This document shows positions 12,478 to 22,820 of a stretch of DNA of 64,000 nucleotides, piece by piece (the stretch's first letter is position 1; each line of letters starts with the position of its first letter). The translations under genes were made by a program, and so were the position numbers. This DNA is from Prostheceraeus crozeri (Eukaryota > Platyhelminthes > Polycladida > Euryleptidae), in contig CAJQUW010005239.1 of the NCBI GenBank assembly GCA_907163375.1, positions 248,001-312,000 on the forward strand, read 5' to 3'. The notes below the pieces were generated by a model. That model was not told the DNA's origin. It was given only the letters and a program-made list of their open reading frames with translations, and did not search any database.

Positions 12478-14028
12478 CAGACTTGTGTCAACTACTCATA
12501 AAATGTGATTGATTACAATTACAGATTACTTGATTGAGAATGTAATTGATTGCATCTCTATCAATGTTATTGATTACAATTACAGTTTTTCTTCAATTGC
12601 ATTCCAATTACTTTGCAATTACATTAGATAATTGTCAGCATTACACTATGCGTTTCCCTAACACTTCTTTTTCCTGGTGGATTTTCTTAGGATAATTATA
12701 ATTGCTCCACGGAAAAGCAGTCAATCCTTGTAGCATTGGTATTAAGTTTCCACCTTTTTATCCTCCCCTAAGTGTTTTCGACTTACATCTCACCTACGAT
12801 TCAAAGTGAAGATGTAGAATGGGGATACAGAGACTCGTAGCTTCTAGGAGACTTTACTATGATTGTAATTACATCTCTATTAAGACTTAAATTGATTTGA
12901 ATACTTCAACTTTGGCTTCTAGAAGAATTCATTTGTCTCTCTTTTTCCGAGACGAAAATTAAGCAATAATAGCTTCTGATTTATATATTTTCAGCTCGGC
13001 AATTAAGATTAGCAAGAAAATCATAACACCGGCACTGAATTTATAAGTGTTTATTATCATTATTTTCCATTCATTTTTTCGTTATTTTTTAGCAGCATTG
13101 TCTTTTTAAATTTTGTTGGCAAATATTTCATTTATCAATTCATTATCATGCATAAGCTGAAATATAATAAACTGCAATATAGAAGTATAAGGCTTTCACA
13201 AACATCATCTTACCGTCCAATATAGTCGAAATTTCTAAATATAATAAATTTAAAAACCTAGCAATTACAATCCTTCTCCTATCTATGCACATTTATGTAG
13301 TGATCACCAGCAGTGAAAAACTTCAAATCGATATAGATCGCATCGCAGCCATTTGACCGCTATGTAGAGGGTAGTTTTAGTGCTCTTGGTGGCATAAAAG
13401 ACATTTAAGCATATAGAATTTTTTAAGATAGTAAACTTTTTTCGATTAGAGTTTCCACTCTCATAAATCCCTACTTATTGTTCTATGCATTCATGAGCAT
13501 GCCTTTGTCTTCATTGTGATTGATTATGCGACTACATTCTAACTGTCTTGTGTAATTGCAATTACAATTACGTGTTTGAAATTACAATTACTGTAATTAG
13601 TAATTGTAATCAACTACATTTTATAATGAGTAATTTGTAATTATAATCAATTACATTTCTAGCCATGTAATTGAGAAGTAACTGTGATTACTTTGCAATC
13701 AGCACTGTTAAATATTCATTCAACATGCAGCATGAATTATTGTATCTGCGCGCCGATAATGCGTTGCAGCATCTGTTGATAATACGATGTTGTGAAGTTG
13801 TACTTAGATGTGTATACAACTTCAACAACTACAGGTAAATTTTTTAACGAAATTCAAGACGAAACTTATTGTCAAAATCCTAATTAAGAACCGGCAGTTA
13901 TCTGATGTAATTGAGTGTAACTGAAGAAATACGGAGTAATTTGTAATTGTAATTAATTGCATTGATAAAGATGTAATTAGTAATTGTTATTAATTACATT
14001 TCATTAGTAATTGATTGACACAAGTCTG
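12478..14028. mobile_element. Non-autonomous element with CAGACTTGTGTCA termini, hAT-like
   Basis: CAGACTTGTGTCA at 12478 and TGACACAAGTCTG ending at 14028 are perfect inverted termini of 13 bp. Subterminal DNA at both ends is made of iterated ATTACAATTAC/TAATTGTAATT words, which recur in the interior near 13550-13690. No transposase frame is present. The CAG...CTG start suggests hAT, but I found no matching 8-bp flanking duplication (CTCTACTC versus CTTTCTGA), so superfamily assignment is tentative. Confidence 0.65.
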
Positions 14029-15980
14029 CTTTCTGATAACAAATGAGTATAGCTATTGCAGAAAGATTCTATTGCGACTAATCTGCCAGTAGATAGGAGA
14101 TATTCCTGACGAAAGAATTAATTCATGAATTCACACAAGCATATGTAAGCATACATTTACATACAATCCTAGTAGACATACTGAAGCAAATTATGCGCAT
14201 TATTGTGCAATACCACACTTCATACTATCACATCATTCATACGATCAGATACGCTTAAATAGGTCTATTCATATACATCACAGTGCAATGTCATTATACT
14301 CAATATATGTTGTAAATGTAAATTCACACGATCATAAATACTTTCTAATCATGGCCCGCGGGCTTTGATATCTAGGTCTAGCCCGAGCCCGTGTGGTTGG
14401 GTTCCACCTCTGAAGGGGACCCTGTGTCTTCAATGGTGTTTATGGTGCAGGTATAATTCCACCAATTGTACCCATGCATATCCTATTTATTTGACTGCTC
14501 AGCTGACAATAAAAATGAATTGGAATTAACGTTAGATTATACCATGCTTAATGTATGCGGTTGATAAAAGTGAAAGACTCGGTCATTCCCTCAGTACTTA
14601 AATTATCTGAAGCATTGATTCCATTTTCGGTTTGACACCGTTGAAATTTGATGGCCACAAAACGAAAGGGCGCCGCCAAAGAGAGACCTCGGTGCCCGTC
14701 CCTCTCCGGAAATTTCCAAGTTGCATCGCCAAAAAATGTCTACACGTTTCCTTAGTTGAGGAATCCTTCTACCAGTGAATACCAGCAATTATGAGGTGGG
14801 CAGACGTAAATATATTTTTCAATTTCTGATCTATTCAGTGATCCTTCGTTTCTCATTCTTTGTTATGTACAGTACCGACTTCTGACTGCCCCAGCAAAAG
14901 CGGATTAATTATAGGCTTGCTTCAATTTCTTTATGCATATGCAACAGTGACACTTCTTTTACTCAAATTGCATTATTGATGCGTTTCTTCACATTGCATT
15001 ATTTTGGACTACCGGCCAACAAACGCAAGTTAGTAAATTATAATCACTGAAACGATCGGGTGAAGCAACGGGATTTTTTTTTGTAATTCAGTTCTTTTCC
15101 ATCGAAAGCTCAAAACTAATGACATATGCTACATGGACAAAAAAGCAGGATATTGTGCGTTGTGATCAAAAGCTCATTCATAATCATTATAGGGCTACTT
15201 TCAATTGATGCTTATATCAAATCTCCAAAAACGTTGAGGGTAATGGATTTATCTTTTTTGTCTATGAAATAATACAATTCAGTCATACATTTGGTAAGGC
15301 AATGTAATTACATAATTTTGTAATGGAGCGTCTCTTCCGAAAATCTTTTTCGATACTGTGCCACTGACTCTAATTTCCTCTTTAAACATCAATTTTTTTA
15401 GATACTTTTTCATGGTTTCTATATCACTGTTCCTTGATAATATACATGTAGATAAGGCCGTGCCTGGTGCGTCCGCTGATTAAAAGATTCCTAGAAATCA
15501 AAGGACCATGCATTTTAAAAACTGTTGAAGATGACATTTTTACGGTGCAACTTTAATTAAGATTATTCATGCTCAGATATCAATAGAGAAAACAACGGAT
15601 AAATAGGCAGGCAACATAAATATATGACTTTACTTCCGACGAGTCAAGAAGAACAAATTATATCATAAACTAGCATATTCAAAAACATTTTTGATAGAGC
15701 ATTATTTGATGGACACGACAGAGCCTAGGAAGGGCAACTGGAAATATATCCCAAAAAACTCATGCCTGCACGACAGTTATGGTATATGGACATCCGATGC
15801 AAAAGTCATAGAACACAACAATTGTAGCCTTCTATTGATACGATAGGTTAAAAAGGTGCATTTTCTGAAGTTTGTTGTATTTTCAACAAAGAGTAAAGGT
15901 AACAAAGTGAAATTACTCCTGTTTAAAAAGTCATCTCAGTGAATCGAAAGATAAGCATGTTGTAATGAAAGTCAGGATTC
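14029..15980. other. Intergenic, nothing firm
   Basis: About 2 kb downstream (minus-strand sense) of the secreted-protein gene. If that gene's stop is really a splice donor, later exons could lie here. I could not identify one with a convincing acceptor. A GC-rich patch near 14353-14400 resembles a worn transposon end but has no partner. Confidence 0.35.
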
Positions 15981-17249
15981 TTACCACTGATCACTTGGTT
16001 GGCCCAAAGTTATTTCGTATGAATGATCGTTTTCATTCCGTAAACGACGACGTCTCTTTCTTCTTCGTCTTTTCCTTCCCAGTCTTCGTTTCCTTCTCTT
16101 CCGATTTTCATCTTCCTTCGATGCAGGAAGTCTAAATTCCATCTTCTTAGCAGGCTGTCTTCTGTCTTTTTTAGTGCAATTTCCATTGACGCAAACTAGA
16201 GGAGATTTAACTTTCATTGGATTGGATCCTGCATCAAAGTCATCTAATATGATTGGAAACTCTTCAGTACTTTGACTTTTACCAGTCTTGTAACATTTAC
16301 CTCCCACACATTTGCTTTCTTCATTACCTGTTTCTTTCTTGCTACGTGCATTATCCTTAGGTCTCCGTCTTTTCATTGACCTCTGCATCTTAAGTGAGCC
16401 ACTTCTATTCTCTCGAACTAAACCTCTGTGCCAGTCGGCGTGGTCATCTCTGGTATCAATATCTTCCATGTCAAATTCCAATGGAATACTCGATGCTTCG
16501 CAACGTCCCTCCAGGCAGTTTATAAAAGGATCTTCATCCTCTAAAAATTCGTTAGAATGATGTTCAGATATGTATTTCCTTTGTGTCAGACGTCTTCTAA
16601 TTCTATCCCTTCTGGAACGTTTCTTATTATATCTTCGTTTTCTTCCTGTCGGATGCTCTTTGATTATCATCTTATATCCCCTGCGTCTAACTGGTCGTCT
16701 TTCAACGGCTTGCATTCCTGTTCTTTCACGTTTTCTTACCGGGAAATCCTCTTCTACTGCTTGATAGCTATAGTGTCTCCTAGCTGGTCGGTTTTCAATT
16801 GCTTGATGATTGTGAGCTGATATTCTTAATTCTGGCCATCTGCTTCGACTAATTCGATGGGTCTTCTCTTGATTATTTCGATGACATGCGTTTTCTATTA
16901 AATCACGCAACAGCTCGAAGTCAGTTGGATCATGAACAATTGCCCAGACAGATAGCTCATCAGGATCTCCGTCGTCAGTGTCTCGTTCTTCATATGTTTC
17001 CCTTCGAGTATTATCATATTCGCCCGGATGCGATTCGTCCTCATATTCAAAATAGTCGTAATTTTCTGGAGCTTCTTCAACTGCAACAAGATCGTCTATT
17101 TCGTTCAATAAGGCACGAATTTCTGCTAGGTTATTGTGATTCAAAGAGCGACCTCGTCGGTTTATTGCAGGACAGATCACACTATTCATGGCAATGATAA
17201 TAGAAAAACAAAATATATACAGGTACACTGCCGACATAGTCGGTAGCAT
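15981..17249 (-). CDS. Novel secreted, arginine-rich protein with CxxGxC motifs (422 aa)
   Basis: The strongest host-gene candidate. Residues 1-28 form a signal peptide (hydrophobic YLYIFCFSIIIA core, likely cleavage after ICPA). Residues 43-126 are acidic and include a Tyr/Glu/Asp cluster (PENYDYFEYEDE, 61-72) that fits tyrosine-sulfation sites. From about residue 149 there are three tandem repeats starting QA(I/V)E and ending in basic runs (149, 163, 180), then a degenerate fourth. The rest is Lys/Arg-rich with three CxxGxC motifs: CLEGRC 245-250, CVGGKC 314-319, CVNGNC 353-358. Residues 383-403 are almost pure Arg/Lys. Many dibasic sites suggest proprotein processing. A polypyrimidine acceptor (CTTTTCAG, AG at 17259-17258) lies 8 bp before the ATG, so an upstream non-coding exon is likely. 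The TAA stop overlaps a GTAAGA donor-like sequence. ATG 17249 gives the full signal; ATG at codon 5 would also work. I recognise no family. A venom or matrix precursor or a peptide hormone precursor are possibilities, not conclusions. Confidence 0.7.
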   Translation of the reverse strand: MLPTMSAVYLYIFCFSIIIAMNSVICPAINRRGRSLNHNNLAEIRALLNEIDDLVAVEEAPENYDYFEYEDESHPGEYDNTRRETYEERDTDDGDPDELSVWAIVHDPTDFELLRDLIENACHRNNQEKTHRISRSRWPELRISAHNHQAIENRPARRHYSYQAVEEDFPVRKRERTGMQAVERRPVRRRGYKMIIKEHPTGRKRRYNKKRSRRDRIRRRLTQRKYISEHHSNEFLEDEDPFINCLEGRCEASSIPLEFDMEDIDTRDDHADWHRGLVRENRSGSLKMQRSMKRRRPKDNARSKKETGNEESKCVGGKCYKTGKSQSTEEFPIILDDFDAGSNPMKVKSPLVCVNGNCTKKDRRQPAKKMEFRLPASKEDENRKRRKRRLGRKRRRRKRRRRLRNENDHSYEITLGQPSDQW

Positions 17250-20200
17250 CGAAGAAACTGAAAAGGATCACACCGCAGGCCATGAATGATGATCAAACAT
17301 TAAAAAGCAGCCACCGGTAATCGATCGATTGCACAGACGAACGACCACAGAGATAGATTCATTTGCGTATGTGGACACAATTTCTAGAGCGGACACAATC
17401 CTATTCCAGCCATTGTAAGCAATGGTAACAAGTGATAGATATTGACATAGATATTCGTCTTTCTGTGGCTTGTATGATTGGTCAAGAGCGCGCAATGCAG
17501 AAGCAACTCTCTTGCTCTTATTAAAGAACCTACGAACTTCTACGATCAGATTGCAGGCATGCCTGTCAAGCGAAAAGTCAAGTATATCTTTAACTCAAAT
17601 TTTCTTTGTGATAAATTCGTCAAATGGAAATACTATACACACCGCGCGATTCTTCACGATCTAAATTTACAGACTGTGTGCGTCTAACGTGGTGTCAATG
17701 TTCTGGTCTGTCAGAATTCAGGCTTGAATTTGCATTAAGTTCAATGGAAAATTTATTTTCTTGCCCCTCGAGACTAGCTCTAGACGTGACCATCAGCATT
17801 TAGGAAATACATCTATATACCCAGAAATACAGACAAAGCAATTTATCTCTGTGTGAACGACCACTAGACATTATGATGAAATAGAAAATTACCTTGACGT
17901 CCCAACCATTATCTATTCTCGCTGCAAATTGCATAACACAAACAACAAGAGTCATTATTGCTGTCCCCAACGCCGCCTATTTTGCATGATTCTAAACAAA
18001 GTTCTATCACCAGCAGCGGAACTTGACATTTGCACAACGTGTTGCTTGTGGCACAATCGACTGCACGTTGTTCAATATCCATGGTGCATCATGTTTTCCA
18101 TGATTCAGTTATAGATTCTATTCAGGTTTCATCGGCCATCAACAGCGTCTACCAAAAGACAATAATGGCATACATTCGGCAACCAGAACGCAGTTTCTAC
18201 AGAGAGCATGGCCGAAAATTAGCAGGGTTTCCGTGGGTATGGGGATTCTGTGGGGATGGGTATGGGGTGGGTATGGGGATTGAGGTCACCCCACCGCTCC
18301 CATAGGGCTTCTATGGGGATTCTGTGGGGATTCTGAAGATTTTTGACATTCACTAGAAACAATCGGAGCTGACATCATATCACACAATCAACTTCGATGT
18401 TGAATTACAAATATCACGCAGCCTACTTATCTCACCACTTAAAATGCATGAAATATCAACGCTGATCATTTTCACATTAGTAACACGTGTACGTTCAATA
18501 ATTTTGAATGACTTATAATGATAGATCCAGGGAGTGTCAAGGACGTCTGAAGTGGAAGAATTCTGCAAGTCTCCTTTGCTGCAGAGCCGAATGGAGACTT
18601 ACAAATATTTGCTCTTAGCTGATAAAATTATTTGTGATATAATTAAGCTTGTGTGATCAATGCGATTAATCATTATTAACCTAGATTTTAAACTAATTAC
18701 GATATAGAAGACCTGTTGGGTCCAAGCCACAAGGCAATACACATGAAACTGTTGAATGATTTTCGTCGGATACATGAACAGTGTGATAAAGATTTCTCAC
18801 ACCAAATCATTCAACTGCAACCCATCTATTCGCATTGCAGTCATAGTTATAATGAAAGCTCAGATTTTCACTTGTCCACGACTTGTCAGAACTTTCACTT
18901 TCATCTGATAGGCATCCTTGACTGCACACTTAAGTGTGCCTCAATAAATGGTTCATTGTACTACATTTCATCATCATACACAAATGGGTCAACATCCTCT
19001 CAATTCTTGTGCAATAATTCGATGACATGAGTGGTCAAGAATATCAGGATGATTTTCGTCGAAGTCTTTATTCATAATATTAGATTAGATTGAGTCAGAA
19101 CTTTTTCCTTCACTACGTGTAGGCCTATATAGTCCGATTTCTATTGCGAAACAATTCTAGACTTGAGATGCATGAAGGCCAAACTCGCTTTGACATTTTA
19201 CTTATTTATCGCATTAATGGAGATAGAATTATCAATGATTGCTAAATTCTATCAATTAACGAATATTAAACGGGAGTATTCACACATATGAACATGGCTT
19301 GATCCACTGAGCAATAAACGATGGCTATAATACACAATGGTAGTCCACAAACATATGGTGAAGACCTACATCAGAATTTTTGACAGGTGACTTTTTTGTG
19401 ATAGAGTGACCATTTTGAAATACTGGCAGTGTAACAACATATGAATATTTTTAATTTATGTTCAACGTACCCTGTCTTTGTATGTTGATGAACTTCCTAT
19501 TATTTGAAAATGGCACCACTATAAGCAAACAACCGAATGATAAACTCACATTGGGAAGCCCAAATACCAACTTACAGGACAGCCCAGGATTATATTCTCA
19601 GAAATGGAACATGAAACTCGTACACAATCTATCAAAACAGCCAAATACATGCACTTAGAATTATCTGCAGTAAAAATCGAGTCTTCAGGAAAAGCAGCTG
19701 ACCAAAAACATTGTGGGAACATTAAGGTCCTTCAGGACTTAAACTAACAGTTAAAATGTCAATAGATACTCGTATATTGATAAATATTCACGCTTGCTTT
19801 TGTGAAACATGTTGTACTTAATCACGATTGTCTACAGTGAGGAATTTAAGTATAGTTCTTTTGAAATGAGTGTGTGTATATTTCATGAGAATGCTTCGCA
19901 TAGCATGTATACATGATATAATGCAAGGTCAGGTTTGACTTTACTTGATGTAGACTGGTTGCTTAGTGTTATAACAGTGAACGGTAAAAGGCAAATATAA
20001 GAAACATCGAAATTTCAAAGTAGCGTACTATGCAATGCTCGAGTGTTGTGCAGAATTAAGTACATACTCGTATTAATATTTCATCCCAACATTTCCTTTA
20101 GTCTACATGTATAGTTGTTGAATTTTAATACAAATGTGTCTTCTTTAAGGGAGCAGTAATGCAAAACGTGTACCCTTAAATAATCCTGAAGCAAAATGAA

Positions 20201-21427
20201 GTAGGATAGACATGGTCAATAACTAGGTTAAGTGAACCAAAAATCCAAAGTGAGTAAAAGATGAAGTTTGAAAAGCAAAAGCTGATCAATAACCGATTTG
20301 TTATAAAAGCAAAGAAATAAAGACAATGTCGTCATACTAGAAAAAAGAAACATTTCGAGATAGAATTGCGTTTACGGTAAACTACGTTATGGCAGTTTTA
20401 TGGAAAAAGGAAAAAGAGTTCAGAGTTAATTTCTTTTTGTTCTCAACCGCTGTTGATTTATTTGGACAAGTAAAATAGATTGACGATAATCTTTGAACTT
20501 TTTTTTCTGAGAGCCGGGCAAGCGCCACCACTGATGAGGAATGACTTGCATTTACGTCATTATCCGATGACTTCATGTGCGTAGTCTATGCGTAGTGTAG
20601 ACATGCACAATTCATTTTGCCATCTTAATACAGTGATGTAGGCATGAGCAGCGAAAAGCTGGCAGTAGGCATTGCTTAACGGTAGCCTACAGCACCGTTA
20701 GTGAGATAAGAGATTCCCGTGAACAATAGGTGAATTTCTTGGAAATAGGGAATTCTGAATAAAATGGTTGACTTTGATCTTAACCTGTCTGAGAAGCTAA
20801 ACAATACAAATGGACAAATTCATTAGTCTGTTTATCATCATCATTGAGAAAAAAAATATGACACACGATGAATAATGAAAATATATGACATTTTAGAAAA
20901 AAGTATGACATATATATGTCATTTATTTGATGATGAAAATATATGACTGTCATATGAAATATATGATAGTTGGTCACCCTAGTTATGGCAGTTTTATGGA
21001 AAAAGGAAAAAAAGTGTCATGTCTCATGAATCATTAAAGAATTAAGAGTGGAATGAGAAGAACCTATGTAAACTGTACGTGTAAGCTGGCGGCAGACGAC
21101 AAAAACTTACGAATCAGTATAGATAAAGAACACTTATCTGCTAATGCAACCAAATGATTCAAGCAAATGTAAATTTGTGAGTCAAATACGTGAGCATTAA
21201 ACGAGCATCTAGTCAAACTTTCGCTACAATAATTTCTAAGTGGCAAGTCAGAATCAATGCTCAATAATGATAGAAAATGGGCTACTACAATTTTAAAGAG
21301 CAAAAGGTATATACCGAAGATAGAAAAGAAGTCATGAAAGTTGCAACACGCAGTTGGTGACTTTCTTCAAGGACTCCCATTCCACATCTCCGGAGTAAAA
21401 TACGGCCTTCGGATCGTTGAATGATGT
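16803..21427 (+). repeat. Left arm (source) of a 4.6-kb inverted duplication
   Basis: Reverse-complementary to 27787-32395 with very few differences that I could see. Coordinates pair to a constant sum of 49214, shifting to 49198 beyond a 16-bp length change in the G-rich tract near 18255. The arm starts inside the secreted-protein gene, covers its first 149 codons and 4.2 kb upstream, and ends inside a hAT-like element. Because the gene and the hAT both continue past the arm boundaries on this side, this arm is the source. Short open frames in the arm occur as mirror pairs and look non-coding. Confidence 0.95.
17250..18222 (-). promoter_or_regulatory. Upstream region of the secreted-protein gene, duplicated in the right arm
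   Basis: Immediately before the coding start is a polypyrimidine tract and AG (17258-17259), a good 3' splice site, so the first exon should lie further up. A CCAAT word occurs at the equivalent right-arm position near 31718, next to a GCGCGC patch, which would suit a promoter or 5' exon 230 bp above the ATG. The whole stretch is repeated almost identically, in reverse, in the right arm. I cannot fix a transcription start. Confidence 0.3.
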
Positions 21428-21604
21428 GCAGAAGTTCCACTGAGATGGAGATATTGGACATCAAGCATTCTATACGAACAGGAGCAACATATTAATCAGG
21501 ATCCTATCCTGTGGGGGCATGGGGATTCTGTACGGATACCCACAGGTTTTTTGTGGGCATGGGGTTGGGTGGGGATTCAAATATCAATCCCCACGGCAAC
21601 CCTG
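18223..21604. mobile_element. hAT-like element with G-rich subterminal repeats
   Basis: CAGGGTTTCCGTGGG at 18223 and CCACGGCAACCCTG ending at 21604 are inverted ends. Behind each are repeated GTGGGnATGGGGATTCTGT words (18236-18340 and 21510-21580). No transposase domain is found in the 3.4 kb between them. The flanking 8-mers (AAAATTAG and CAAAAATC) do not match, so the two ends could come from different copies. A 30-bp direct repeat (GTTATGGCAGTTTTATGGAA...) at 20386 and 20982 lies inside. Next to the second copy is a GGTCACCCTA end (20972-20981) that resembles another hAT terminus, suggesting nested insertions. The right-arm copy lacks the 21604 end. Confidence 0.6.
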
Positions 21605-21974
21605 CAAAAATCCGAATTCCACTTTTTCTGCAATCTGATTGTGAAGATGGCGGAACCATTTTTTTGATCCTAAGAATTTCTCAGCAAAATCTTCCTACTC
21701 ACACTATAATTTGAAGATCATAATTATAAATGTAATCGTCATTATCGTGCAGTTCTTCTTTCGGGTGGAAGATTTGTGTGTTTCGACTATCTCTGCCTGG
21801 ACGTAGCCACTACTGAATTTAGTAATTGCTTGACTAACATGTTATGTTTTTTCTTTTTCCACATATAATGAAATTTTAGTTCTGTTGATTGCATTATCTT
21901 AAAAGCACGCCACGAAAGAGAAAAGTATGGACAGAGGTGCATGAGCATGAGCAGCATGCACCGCTACAAGGGAA
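21428..21974. other. Spacer edge: end of G-rich hAT, then unannotated DNA
   Basis: Contains the right terminus of the G-rich hAT (to 21604), which is absent from the right arm. No gene was recognised in the remaining 370 bp. Confidence 0.5.
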
Positions 21975-22415
21975 TAGTCCGGGAGCTAGCGTGAAGTTGT
22001 GCAGGGAACGAGGTAGTACATAAAACTTTCACATAGCATAGTACACCTCTAACCTACTGCAAAACTTCGCGTCTGCCGGATCAGATCATTTGCTTTTCAG
22101 ATTAAATAGAGAGGATAACACAATCCTATGTATTTCCAATGGTAAAATTGTGACATCTGAGGTGCTGACTCCATTTTTTCGAATTTTTGCTCATGAAAGT
22201 TACACAGATTGGTATTTTGTTGAACTGGTTATTATAGAAATCATCTACAGATCATGATCTTTCAAATGAGTTATCATTCAGTGACAGAGGATGAAGTAAA
22301 GTGTACAAACAGACACTTTTCGTTGGTGTAACTGCAAATTTTAACATAGAAATTTCAGGAAAATTGTTGATATACTTAAACGAAAAGTGTCTGTTTGTAC
22401 ACTTTACTTCATCCT
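21975..22415. repeat. Second inverted-repeat block with a perfect 35-bp hairpin
   Basis: 21975-22322 recurs in reverse at 32418-32761, with a different centre from the large arms and about 4 bp of net length change. At its end, 22288-22322 and 22381-22415 are perfect 35-bp inverted copies (AGGATGAAGTAAAGTGTACA... and its complement) around a 58-bp loop. This would fold into a strong hairpin. It may be the end of a foldback or MITE-like element; no coding sequence is seen. Confidence 0.85.
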
Positions 22416-22820
22416 TTCATATGGTTCAACGAAGCGCATCCTCCACGACCGGAATCTAAGAAGAAGACTGCATTCATTACAAAGAACAGTGAACAACAAC
22501 AACATTGGAAGGAACTTTTTCAACAGAATACTTCACGCTGACTTTACCATTTGACATTTCCGCCTTCAGTCTACCACTCCTTTTATCTGCTGACTTACTT
22601 AACTTGCATAAGAGTTTTCCTTCTTCAACTGTAATCCGTCACGCGTTTGTCATATCGGAATAAAGCTTTTTATTTGCATTTTTTTATTATTATTACATGT
22701 ACCTTGATTTTCTTCTCATGATAATAATTAGAGGTAGCTTATTCATCACCAGCAATATGATGCTGCATAATTCCTTTGTAATTAATATATTAATATTCTG
22801 TAGATAGGCATTCTAATATA

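Noticed and set aside
16312-17197. Several plus-strand frames of 64-103 codons
   Set aside because: They are antisense shadows of the 422-aa secreted-protein gene.
18716-19030. 104-codon frame mirrored at 30184-30498
   Set aside because: Its conservation between arms is explained by the recent duplication. It resembles no protein and lies in non-coding hAT-like DNA.
22416-22553. Possible exon reading KRILHDRNLRRRLHSLQRTV
   Set aside because: Two frames are open over the same bases, no splice sites could be fixed, and it adjoins a repeat block.
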